7,486 nucleotides of DNA from an uncultured Mailhella sp. (GTDB taxonomy: Bacteria; Desulfobacterota; Desulfovibrionia; Desulfovibrionales; Desulfovibrionaceae), in contig CAJTSU010000146.1 in NCBI GenBank assembly GCA_910579055.1, positions 1,421-8,906 on the forward strand, read 5' to 3'. The notes below the pieces were generated by a model. That model was not told the origin of the DNA. It searched no databases and saw only the letters and a list, made by a program, of their open reading frames with translations. Made by a program: the position numbers and the translations under genes. Positions within the stretch are counted from its first letter, which is position 1; each line of letters begins with the position of its first letter. Below are positions 1-6,349 of the stretch, piece after piece.

Positions 1-1139
1 ATGCGCAGGAGAGGCTGGTGCAGCAGACCTGCCTGCCGGATAATGCTGGCGGAAAAGGCACGTTGCGCCGATGCCCGGGGCGCATCCCAGTGCAGCGGCA
101 GGATACGGGGGGTATCGGCGTAGCGGTAGAGCCAGCGCCGGGTCACTCCGTCCGTTCCGGTCAGGGGAGCGGTGGCCGCCCAGCCTCCGCGCGGCAGGGT
201 TGATTGCGTATCACGGGAAAAGGCGGGCGGCAAAATGCCGCGCCGGGTCAGCTCGGCGATGCTTGAAGCGTGCAGCGGAGCCACGTCAAGAGTGTCTTCA
301 CTCTTTTCCGTCTGGTCTTTTAACGTGCTTCCGGAAGAAGCGCCGGAAGCCTCTTGCAATGTTGCCGCAGGGAGCAAAGGCCAGATTTCGCGAGGGGCTT
401 CCACCATCATGTACAGGTCCGCATAACGGGAAAGACCCATCCGGGCCAGACGGAAATCCGGCCCCATGCCGGTAGAGCCGGGCAGGATTTCCCCGCCCAG
501 GATCACGCCTTCCTGCGCACAGTATTCATCCAGGCGGGCATAATCCTGTGAAGGTTCGTCGATCGTATCCTTTGCCGCCGCCGGAGAGGCGAAGCGCATT
601 CCGATTACTGCTTCAGATTCAAGAGACGGGCCGCCCGAATCGGGCGCGACATTCCAGTCGCCTGCGCTTTCCGCCACGGAGGAAAGAAAGATTCCGCGAA
701 TCCCCAGGGAGGCCAGAAGACGGGGAGGGAGGGCACGCGGCAGCACGGCAAGGGCGCTTTCGCCCATTTTTTCCCCCAGCGCGGCGCGGGAGGGGCTGAA
801 ATCCAGCCATACATCCGCGGCGTTCAGCAGCGGGATGATATTTCGTTCACTGCCGGATGCTCCCCACACCAGCGGGGTACCGGAAACAATGGAAATCAGA
901 TCGTCACTCTGGCGCAGGATGGACTGTTTCTCCAGCCATTGCACATAGCCCGGGTGGGCGCGGGGAAGTTCGGTTTCATTGTCCGAACGCAGGGCGCGCG
1001 GAACGGAGGGTTCGGGAGCCGCGCAGGCGGCGAGGCAGAGGCAAAGCAGGCAGACCGGCAAGACCCAAAATGCGCCATAACACCGCCCCGACGTGCCGGA
1101 GCGCATGAAGCTGAAAAAAAAAGAAAGGAAATACGGCAT
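1..1139 (-). CDS. GH13 (trehalose-synthase-like) lipoprotein, 3' end outside window
   Basis: The first 379 codons are visible and the frame is still open at the window edge. I place the start at 1139 because GAGGTGA lies just upstream (GAGG five bases from the ATG). The in-frame ATG at 1106 has no such site. A hydrophobic stretch (about residues 23-38) ends in the lipobox LAAC with Cys39, so the protein is probably exported and lipid-anchored. From about residue 105 it resembles, by memory, a GH13 family annotated as trehalose synthase/alpha-amylase: a VW..xxP.....GES.LA.L block (110-132), LGIRGI (145-150), GMGPDFRLARMG (224-235), a YMMVEAP..IWPLLP stretch (243-257) and TGTDGVTRRWLY (327-338). 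The conserved region I block reads GEILPGSTG (216-224), where the family has D and H, so activity is doubtful. A Ser/Glu/Asp/Lys-rich stretch at about 262-286 looks like an inserted linker. The family call is inferred from remembered motifs, not from a search. Confidence 0.62.
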   Translation of the reverse strand, partial: MPYFLSFFFSFMRSGTSGRCYGAFWVLPVCLLCLCLAACAAPEPSVPRALRSDNETELPRAHPGYVQWLEKQSILRQSDDLISIVSGTPLVWGASGSERNIIPLLNAADVWLDFSPSRAALGEKMGESALAVLPRALPPRLLASLGIRGIFLSSVAESAGDWNVAPDSGGPSLESEAVIGMRFASPAAAKDTIDEPSQDYARLDEYCAQEGVILGGEILPGSTGMGPDFRLARMGLSRYADLYMMVEAPREIWPLLPAATLQEASGASSGSTLKDQTEKSEDTLDVAPLHASSIAELTRRGILPPAFSRDTQSTLPRGGWAATAPLTGTDGVTRRWLYRYADTPRILPLHWDAPRASAQRAFSASIIRQAGLLHQPLLR

Positions 1140-1141
1140 GT

Positions 1142-1148
1142 TCACCTC
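1142..1148 (-). promoter_or_regulatory. Ribosome binding site that fixes the lipoprotein start
   Basis: On the minus strand this reads GAGGTGA, with its GAGG core five bases before the ATG at 1139. It favours that start over the in-frame ATG at 1106, which is preceded only by a pyrimidine tract. Confidence 0.7.
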
Positions 1149-1199
1149 GGCAGACGGAGGGATGGCGGGCCAGCCCTCCCGTGGTCGGAATGCTCGTCT

Positions 1200-1228
1200 T
1201 TTGTAGCCGATGCAGAGGGTGAAAACAA
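1200..1228 (-). promoter_or_regulatory. Candidate sigma70-type promoter for the lipoprotein gene
   Basis: The minus strand has TTGTTT (1228-1223), a 17-base spacer and TACAAA (1205-1200). The spacing is ideal, but the hexamers match consensus only 3/6 and 4/6. It would give a leader of roughly 50 bases before the ATG at 1139. This is pattern matching only. Confidence 0.3.
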
Positions 1229-1233
1229 GTGAG

Positions 1234-1256
1234 CCTCGCACTTTACACGTGCGGGG
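1234..1256. other. GC-rich hairpin upstream of the lipoprotein gene
   Basis: CCTCGCAC (1234-1241) and GTGCGGGG (1249-1256) pair over 8 bp, with one G-T pair on the plus strand, around a 7-base loop. No clean T-run follows on either strand, so a simple intrinsic terminator is not clearly supported. It lies just upstream of the candidate promoter of the lipoprotein gene and could be a terminator remnant or an operator. Confidence 0.4.
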
Positions 1257-1314
1257 CACATACGGAATATCGCGTTTCAGGGTGCAGGTGCTGAGGCTGC
1301 TGATAAATTCGGCA

Positions 1315-1387
1315 GCCTTGACAATCAGGAGGATATTGCGGCCTGGACAACGCCCCCCTGCGGGGGCGCGGTTTGTCATCTGTCTGG
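1315..1387 (-). repeat. Intergenic repeat copy A (two conserved blocks around a hairpin)
   Basis: Two blocks here match a second place in the window, in the same order and orientation. Block 1 (1315-1344) matches 3301-3330 at 24/30 bases. Block 2 (1366-1387) matches 3380-3401 at 19/22 bases. The spacers differ (21 against 49 bases) and both contain a GC hairpin. Here the hairpin is CGCCCCC (1351-1357) pairing with GGGGGCG (1362-1368) around a 4-base loop. On the minus strand block 2 contains ATGACAAACC and block 1 contains CTCCTGATT. In one minus-strand frame block 1 reads GRNILLIVKAAE, against SRNLLLIFEAEA in the other copy, so a decayed coding origin is possible. I do not recognise the family. 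Confidence 0.55.
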
Positions 1388-1412
1388 AATACTTTCAATT
1401 GCAAAGGCTCTT
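1387..1412 (-). repeat. Repeat core, copy 1 (divergent)
   Basis: Read on the minus strand from 1412, this resembles the core found in the repeats bracketing the operon. It shares AGAGC, TTTGC and ATTGAAAGT with one base missing and a few substitutions, about 22 of 27 positions. It sits exactly between intergenic repeat copy A and the start of the restriction-gene relic. Confidence 0.55.
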
Positions 1413-1876
1413 GAAAAATAAAGCATGGCTGCTGTCTTTTGACTGCCCGCTCCGGTTCATATTTTCGCACTCCGCACTCAAGGAGGGATGGGATACTTCC
1501 AACGTATTCCAGGTCTGCACCCTGATCGAACAGCGGCCCGCCTTCACCTGCCGTCAAAAAGTCGGGCGTAGCCTGCGCTTGCGCGTCAATATTATCCACA
1601 ACATCGATACAGTAGAATTGCCTTTTGCTCTGACTTTGGGGCAGGATCAGGATGCAAAACTCTTTTTTTAAATTCCAAATTTGGCTGTCTTGTTGGACAA
1701 AAATGGGGAAAAATGTCTATATGCTATGATGGAGACAAAAGGCCTGCTCAATCTGTTTAACCAGCGTGCTCCGGAACGGCTCAAAACTCATTGCGACAAA
1801 CAGCTTATTTAAAGTTCTGGACAAGGGGTGGCAGCTGCATGCTGCAAGGAAGAGGAAATCGTTCGAGGCATCTCTA
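1405..1876 (+). pseudogene. Relic of a type III restriction enzyme Res (helicase/nuclease) subunit
   Basis: The plus strand keeps two recognisable parts of a type III R subunit. The first (1405-1590, one frame) reads LLSFD.PLRFIFSHSALKEGWD then NVFQVCTL, followed by RQKVGRSLRLRVN. This is the helicase motif V/VI region, family form RQ.IGRGLRL.VN. The second begins near 1606 with VELPFA..L and DAKLFFK, then W...T.MGKN, ETKG and ERLK..C.K. This follows the C-terminal PD-(D/E)XK nuclease region (VE..FA..L, VKLF.KLP.WF, TP.GKYN, ETKG, ERLKI.CGK). Most of the segment that normally separates these regions is missing. Frame changes are needed at the T7 run (1663-1669), around 1724-1730 and around 1808-1811. 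No start, no helicase N-terminus and no partner Mod gene remain in the window, so this is a dead fragment. The family assignment is from memory of conserved blocks. Confidence 0.72.
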
Positions 1877-1877
1877 T

Positions 1878-2013
1878 TAGAGTATTTTGTCATTGAAATG
1901 CTCTCGGAGTCGAGCGGAGCGAGGCTCATCTCTGCTCTCCTTATCCGTAAAGCGCTGCGCGCCAGAACATAGGATACTGGTTGGCAGATACTTTCAATCG
2001 CAAAACGATCTAG
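1878..2013. mobile_element. MITE-like element with inverted ends
   Basis: A plus-strand core at 1878-1904 (TAGAG, TTTTG, ATTGAAA, TCT; about 20/27 matches) faces a minus-strand core at 1987-2013, giving imperfect terminal inverted repeats around roughly 80 bases with no coding capacity. It begins right where the restriction relic ends and finishes 45 bases past the stop of the efflux operon. No transposase is present and I could not identify clear target-site duplications, so the mobile-element label is inference. Confidence 0.4.
1956..2013 (-). repeat. Left copy of the 58-bp inverted repeat bracketing the operon
   Basis: This stretch is the reverse complement of 7413-7470 with 52 of 58 bases identical. 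Differences are at 1974, 1976, 1981, 1985, 1989 and 2008. The first 18 bases (TGCGCGCCAGAACATAGG) and an 18-base stretch (ACTTTCAATCGCAAAACG, 1990-2007) are perfect. It lies 45 bases downstream of the ybhR stop codon, and no intrinsic terminator is visible between them. Confidence 0.85.
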
Positions 2014-2058
2014 AGTAGTCTCCAGGGGCGGGGGGAAGCCGACAGGGCGCGGCAACGC

Positions 2059-3168
2059 TTATGAACGGCTGCGGAACAGCCAGCCCGCGAGGGGCAGTGT
2101 TACAGCGGCCACAGCCAGCATGGGAATGAAGTTGACCGCGATATCCGCCAGCTCCGCCCCCTCCAGATACACGCGGCGCAGGCAGACCAGAGCGAAGCGC
2201 AGGGGGTTGGCATAGGTGGCTGTTTGCAGTACCTGCGGCATGCCGGCCACCGGCGAAGCTAGGCCGGAAAGGAGGAACATGGGCAGAAGCAGGACAAAGG
2301 CGTAGACCACGGCCTGCTGGAGGTTTTTTGCCACAGCGGAGAGGCACAGCCCCATGCCTACGGCGGAGAGGGAAAAAACAGCCAGACACAAAAGAATCGT
2401 GCCGATCGACCCGGCCAGAGGAATACGGAACCAGAACACACAGATCGCCAGTACGGCTCCGGACAGCAGGATGCCGATAAGTACCGAAGGTACGGCCTTG
2501 CCCACGAGAATTTCTGTCGGGGTGAGCGGAGTGACAAGGAGCTGGTCAAAGGTGCCTTCCTCTCGCTCACGAGCAATGGACAAGCCGGCCAGAATCATGA
2601 TTTGCATCAGGCTCAGGGAAGCGATCATGCCGGACATGATGTTCCAGCGCGTTTCCAGATTAGGATTGAACCAGGCCCGCCATTCCAGACGAAGCGGGGG
2701 GACGACGCCGCGCGCGGCGTTGAATTCCGCCACCACGGCGCTGACTGCCGAAAGCGCCACAGCAGCGGTAGTGGAGTTGCGTCCGTCAAGAATGACCTGA
2801 ATTGGGGCGGCCTGCTCGGCGGAGAGAAGGCGGTCGAAATCCTGCCCGATTTGTATGCCCAGCAGAATGTCGCCCGCATCCATTGCGGCGGCAATGCCTT
2901 CCGGCGTAACAGGCGTGGCCGTGCGGCGGAACAGGCCCGTGCCGTCCAGCCTGGCGACGAAGTCGCGCGCTGCCGCTCCACGTGACTGATCGGATAGAGC
3001 ATAAGGAGCGTCGTTCAGATCATAGGTGGCGGCGTAACCGAAGACAATGCTCTGCACGAGCACGGGAGCCACCAGCACAATGCGGTTGGCCGGGTTCTTC
3101 AGCAGATCCAGCACCTCTTTGCGCCACATGCAGAATATCCGCCACAGCAGGACGATAATGCCGTTCAT
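2059..3168 (-). CDS. ybhR: ABC-2 type efflux permease, YbhR-like
   Basis: A 369-residue inner-membrane permease, the fourth gene of a ybhGFSR-type exporter. It has one N-terminal membrane helix (about 28-47) and a long periplasmic loop (about 48-175) containing APIQVILDGRNS (121-132). A cluster of helices follows (about 176-198, 224-245, 254-280, 285-302, 343-364). The ABC-2 family motif AREREEGTFDQLLVTPLTP (199-217) follows the second helix, as in YbhR. The open frame extends upstream to 3393, but I choose ATG 3168 because AAGGA lies seven bases before it, the family N-terminus fits, and the upstream codons resemble no permease. It pairs with the YbhS-like protein to make the heterodimeric channel driven by YbhF. 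Unlike its neighbours it is separated from the previous gene by 248 bases. E. coli YbhFSR has been linked to drug and cation export; the substrate here is unknown. Confidence 0.9.
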   Translation of the reverse strand: MNGIIVLLWRIFCMWRKEVLDLLKNPANRIVLVAPVLVQSIVFGYAATYDLNDAPYALSDQSRGAAARDFVARLDGTGLFRRTATPVTPEGIAAAMDAGDILLGIQIGQDFDRLLSAEQAAPIQVILDGRNSTTAAVALSAVSAVVAEFNAARGVVPPLRLEWRAWFNPNLETRWNIMSGMIASLSLMQIMILAGLSIAREREEGTFDQLLVTPLTPTEILVGKAVPSVLIGILLSGAVLAICVFWFRIPLAGSIGTILLCLAVFSLSAVGMGLCLSAVAKNLQQAVVYAFVLLLPMFLLSGLASPVAGMPQVLQTATYANPLRFALVCLRRVYLEGAELADIAVNFIPMLAVAAVTLPLAGWLFRSRS

Positions 3169-3175
3169 CACAATA

Positions 3176-3180
3176 TCCTT
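3176..3180 (-). promoter_or_regulatory. Ribosome binding site of ybhR
   Basis: AAGGA on the minus strand lies seven bases before ATG 3168. It supports independent translation initiation of this gene rather than coupling to the distant upstream stop codon, and it rules against the longer open frame beginning at 3393. Confidence 0.65.
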
Positions 3181-3300
3181 TTCCCTGATTCCCATAGCCG
3201 CTTTAATGTTGCAATCATATCCGGCACGCCCCTCTTTCTGCCCCGCAGGTTCCACGCCTTCGCCGGAGCTGGACGCCGCACGTGCATTGCGGTTGCTTCC

Positions 3301-3401
3301 GCCTCGAAAATCAGGAGCAGGTTGCGGCTTTGCCGCGCCGTAAGCAACAGATTTTCGTGTTTTTCCGTCAAGCCGCACAGCGTGGTTTGTCATCAGTGTG
3401 G
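3301..3401 (-). repeat. Intergenic repeat copy B inside the efflux operon
   Basis: This is the second copy of the two-block element at 1315-1387, with the blocks at 3301-3330 and 3380-3401. It occupies most of the 248-base gap (3169-3416) between the two permease genes, which are normally adjacent in ybhGFSR operons. Inside it are CGAAAATC (3305-3312) pairing with GATTTTCG (3350-3357), GTTGC (3321-3325) with GCAAC (3344-3348), and an alternative GCGGC/GCCGC hairpin (3324-3336). In the operon mRNA this would be a structured spacer. Minus-strand reading frames cross it, but none resembles a known protein. Confidence 0.5.
3305..3357 (-). other. Nested stem-loop in the ybhS-ybhR spacer
   Basis: An 8-bp perfect outer stem (3305-3312 with 3350-3357) encloses either a 5-bp stem (3321-3325 with 3344-3348) or a competing 5-bp GC stem with a three-base loop (3324-3328 with 3332-3336). 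The two inner pairings share bases and are mutually exclusive. The structure could protect mRNA ends, attenuate transcription or simply mark an inserted repeat; the sequence does not decide. Confidence 0.45.
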
Positions 3402-3416
3402 GGATAGTTCTTTAAA

Positions 3417-4544
3417 CTACTCCAGCTTCTTGCCGGTCGCGCGCAGAGCGGCGAGCAGAAAAAAAGCGGCATCCAGCGCCAGCACTCCGCAGTTCCGCGC
3501 GGCCAGGGGCAGATTGTCCCCGGCCAGCAGCAATGTCTTGAGCAGCTCCATATAATACGTGGAGGGAAGAATATGCCCGATGACGCGCACTGCCAAAGGC
3601 ACGTTGCGCAGGTCGAACAAAAAACCGGAAAGCAGCACTGCGGGCAGAAAACTGACCAGAATCGTGATCTGGCCGGACAGAAACTGGCTCCGGGTCAGAG
3701 AGGAAATAAGCAGCCCCATGCCCAGAGTCGCCAGCAGATACAGCATGGAACTGACCAGCAGCAGATGGAACGAACCTTCAAAGGGCAGTTTGAACAGAAA
3801 ACGTGCGGCCAGCAGGCAAAGACCCAGGCCGGTCATACCGATGCAGAAGTAGGGGATGATCTTGGCCAGCAAAACTTCCAGGGGGCGTACGGGAGTGGCG
3901 AACAGGGCTTCCAGCGTGCCACGCTCCCACTCGCGCGCCATGACCAGAGAGGTGAGAAAAGCCCCCACGATGGTGATGATGATCACGATCAGGCCCGGCA
4001 CAAGGTACCATGTGCTGGAGTTGGCCGCGTTGAACCAGATGCGCTGTTCCACATATATTGAGCCGGGGGCGCTTTCCCCAGCCGGATTCTCCCCGCGATC
4101 CTCAAGCTTTGCGGCCCATTCACCCAGGGCCGCCGCCGTGTAGCTTTGGGCCAGGCTGGCGCTGGTGGAGTCGATGCCGTGCAGGACAAGCTGTACAGGT
4201 GCGCTCCCTGCGGCAAGGTTTGCGCTGAAATCATTGCGTATACGCAGAATGGCGTCCACTTCCCGCCTGCGCATGAGTTCCTCCGCCTCGCGCATGGAAT
4301 TCACCCGGCGAGGGGAAAAGTAGCTTGTGCCCTGAAATCCGGCCAGAGCGTCGCGGGCCGGCGGGGAGGAATCTTCCATGACAATGGCTATGGGAACCTT
4401 TTTCAGGTCGAGAGAAATGCCGTATCCGAAGATGAAAATAAGCACGGCGGGCAGGAGCAGGCCGATGAGCAGGCTGCTCCCGTCTCGCAGAATCTGCCGT
4501 ACTTCCTTGCGGACGAGGGTGCGAACCCGGGCGGGAGAGATCAT
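3417..4544 (-). CDS. ybhS: ABC-2 type efflux permease, YbhS-like
   Basis: A 375-residue inner-membrane permease. The N-terminus (RVRTLVRKEVRQILRDGSS, 6-24, then LLIGLLLPAVLIFIFGYG, 25-42) matches the YbhS pattern of a cytoplasmic amphipathic segment followed by helix 1. A periplasmic domain of about 130 residues (44-176) follows, with VQLVLHGIDS at 117-126. Five further hydrophobic helices lie near 180-202, 226-248, 258-282, 291-310 and 350-368. The ABC-2 motif AREWERGTLEALFATPVRP (203-221) follows helix 2. The ATG at 4544 overlaps the stop of the ATPase gene (ATGA), so translation is probably coupled. The open frame continues upstream to 4688, but that part lies antiparallel to nothing useful and inside ybhF in another frame. 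It should form the exporter channel together with the YbhR-like protein. The substrate is not deducible. Confidence 0.92.
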   Translation of the reverse strand: MISPARVRTLVRKEVRQILRDGSSLLIGLLLPAVLIFIFGYGISLDLKKVPIAIVMEDSSPPARDALAGFQGTSYFSPRRVNSMREAEELMRRREVDAILRIRNDFSANLAAGSAPVQLVLHGIDSTSASLAQSYTAAALGEWAAKLEDRGENPAGESAPGSIYVEQRIWFNAANSSTWYLVPGLIVIIITIVGAFLTSLVMAREWERGTLEALFATPVRPLEVLLAKIIPYFCIGMTGLGLCLLAARFLFKLPFEGSFHLLLVSSMLYLLATLGMGLLISSLTRSQFLSGQITILVSFLPAVLLSGFLFDLRNVPLAVRVIGHILPSTYYMELLKTLLLAGDNLPLAARNCGVLALDAAFFLLAALRATGKKLE

Positions 4545-6349
4545 GCCGTGCCCCCGGCTCTGGCGGTTTTGACGATGCGGATGAACGCCTCTTCCATGTT
4601 TTTTGCCCCGCCTGCGCGGGCCCGCACTTCGTCGGGCGAGCCGAGTTCCAGCACGCGGCCCGCATCCTGGATAAGAATACGGTCGCAATATTCGGCTTCT
4701 TCCATAAAGTGGGTGGTGATCACCACGGTAGTGCCCTGCGCGGCAAGCCCGGTGATGCGCCGCCAGAAGGCGCGGCGGGCAGGGACGTCAATGCCGCTGG
4801 TCGGCTCGTCCAGAAACAGAATGCCGGGCCGGTGCAACAGGGCGCAGGCCATGGACAGGCGCTGCTTGTAACCGCCGGGCAGTTCTCCCGCTGTGGCGCG
4901 CTCCCTGTCTTCCAGTCCGAATTCATGCAGCAGATCTGCAATGCGTCCGCGCAGAGTCACTCCGCGCAGGCCATATACCCCGCCGAAAAATTCCAGGTTC
5001 TGCCGCACGCTGAGACTGCCGTACAGGGAAAATTTCTGCGCCACATAGCCGAGGTGTTCACGCGCCTTGGCCCTTGCCGTGCGCAGATCCACTCCTGCCA
5101 CTCGCAGCATGCCGCCGCTTGCGGGAAGCAGGCCGCACAACATGCGGAAGGTAGTCGTCTTGCCCGCGCCGTTGGGGCCGAGCAGGCCGAACAGCTCGCC
5201 CCGGCCCACGCTGAAACTGGTGTTGTCCACGGCCACAAAATCTCCAAAGCGGCGCACCAGATCGCGTACCTGTATCACCTCTTCCCGCCCTGCCTTTTGA
5301 AAGTTCCCGCCGGACGGGGGAGGCGGAACGGCGCTTTCCGTTTCCGGGGCATCAATATACCGCGTTTTATCGAGTTTTTCTCGCTGTTCCCGCAGGATGG
5401 CCATGAATCCATCCTCCAGTCCTGCGGGCGTGGGAACAGCGTCAAGCCCGCCGCAGCGCCGGGCTTCTTCCAGCGCCTCTGTTTCTGTATCCTTGCCCGC
5501 TTCGGAATCAGCGGCGTGTAACATGAAACGCACCGTGCCGCCTTCCGGCACGGCATCCGCCACCCGGCGGGAATCGTCGGAAAGTCTGGCCTGTACAATT
5601 CTGGCGGGCAATCCGGGGGTGGGGCGCGTGCGGTAACAGCGCCCCGCCGCACGGGCGCGCAGTTCCGCGGGCGTGCCGTGAGCCAGAACGTCGCCGTCAC
5701 TCAGCACATAGACAAAATCACAGCGCTCGGCCTCATCCATATAGGAGGTGCTGACCATCACGCTGAGGTGTTCCTCGCGCACGAGCCTGAGCAGCACTTC
5801 CCATAATTCCTGGCGAGAAAGCGGGTCCACTCCCACAGAAGGCTCGTCCAGAAGCAGCAGTTGCGGAGATCGGGCCAATGCGCAGGCCAGGCCCAGTTTT
5901 TGCTTCATGCCCCCGGAAAGCCTGCCCGCAGGGCGTTCCTCAAAGTCGGCCAGATCGGTCATGGCCAGCAGACGGGGCAGGCGTTCGGCTTGTTCTTCAC
6001 GCGGGACGCCGTACAGATTGGAATAAAGTTCCAGGTTTTCGCGCACGGTCAAATCCTCATACAGGCCGAAACGCTGCGGCATATAGCCGATGTTGGCCTG
6101 CACCTGTTCCGGTTCCCGCGCGACATTCACCCCCAGAACTTCCAGGGAACCGCCGTCAGGAGTGATAAAACCGCAGACCGCGCGCATAAGCGTGGTTTTG
6201 CCCGCCCCATCCGGCCCCACCAGCGCGACCAGCGCCCCCGCGGGCACGGTCAGGTCTATGCCGTTCAGCGCTGTGACGATCCGGCGGGAATGCCGGACGG
6301 CAAAAGTCTTGCGCAGATCACGAGCTTCCACGCGGGCCCTGGCGGTCAT
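4541..6349 (-). CDS. ybhF: Double-ATPase subunit of an ABC-2 exporter, YbhF-like
   Basis: A 602-residue cytoplasmic protein with two fused ABC ATPase domains. NBD1 has Walker A GPDGAGKT (45-52), a Q-loop region near GYMPQR (88-93), signature LSGGMKQ (144-150) and Walker B LLLLDEP (164-170). Its switch position reads STSYMDEAE (200-208), where the family has His. A linker of about 120 residues (235-355), including PPPP at 342-345, leads to NBD2. NBD2 has Walker A GPNGAGKT (391-398), signature LPGGYKQ (490-496) instead of LSGG, Walker B ILFLDEP (510-516) and an intact H-loop THFMEEAE (546-553). One fused ATPase thus serves both permeases, as in E. coli YbhF. The ATG at 6349 overlaps the adaptor stop (ATGA) and is preceded by GGAG (6361-6358) at eight bases; its stop overlaps the ybhS start. 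Length and domain order match the family. Confidence 0.95.
   Translation of the reverse strand: MTARARVEARDLRKTFAVRHSRRIVTALNGIDLTVPAGALVALVGPDGAGKTTLMRAVCGFITPDGGSLEVLGVNVAREPEQVQANIGYMPQRFGLYEDLTVRENLELYSNLYGVPREEQAERLPRLLAMTDLADFEERPAGRLSGGMKQKLGLACALARSPQLLLLDEPSVGVDPLSRQELWEVLLRLVREEHLSVMVSTSYMDEAERCDFVYVLSDGDVLAHGTPAELRARAAGRCYRTRPTPGLPARIVQARLSDDSRRVADAVPEGGTVRFMLHAADSEAGKDTETEALEEARRCGGLDAVPTPAGLEDGFMAILREQREKLDKTRYIDAPETESAVPPPPSGGNFQKAGREEVIQVRDLVRRFGDFVAVDNTSFSVGRGELFGLLGPNGAGKTTTFRMLCGLLPASGGMLRVAGVDLRTARAKAREHLGYVAQKFSLYGSLSVRQNLEFFGGVYGLRGVTLRGRIADLLHEFGLEDRERATAGELPGGYKQRLSMACALLHRPGILFLDEPTSGIDVPARRAFWRRITGLAAQGTTVVITTHFMEEAEYCDRILIQDAGRVLELGSPDEVRARAGGAKNMEEAFIRIVKTARAGGTA

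Noticed and set aside
1243..1599. A 118-codon minus-strand open frame
   Set aside because: The same stretch reads as conserved type III Res blocks on the plus strand, so this frame is a shadow.
1693..1730. TTGGAC plus TATATG/TATGAT, a promoter-like plus-strand pattern
   Set aside because: Spacing is 19 or 26 bases, no plus-strand gene follows, and the bases are explained by the decayed Res reading frame.
1990..2007. ATTGAAA-type ends reminiscent of some CRISPR repeats
   Set aside because: Copies are dispersed and in both orientations with no regular spacers, so no array is present.
1717..2055. A 112-codon minus-strand open frame between the operon and the lipoprotein gene
   Set aside because: It runs through the repeat arm and antisense to the restriction relic; no ribosome site or family resemblance was seen.
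2014..2058. Intrinsic terminator after the efflux operon
   Set aside because: There is no hairpin with a following T-run between the ybhR stop and the repeat.
3169..3393. A 75-codon N-terminal extension of the YbhR-like permease
   Set aside because: The extension lies in repeat copy B, resembles no permease N-terminus, and a good ribosome site marks ATG 3168.
4146..4871. Plus-strand open frames antisense to ybhS and ybhF (also 4709-5521 and 5861-6517)
   Set aside because: Their translations are low-complexity mirrors of the ABC genes, with no family features.
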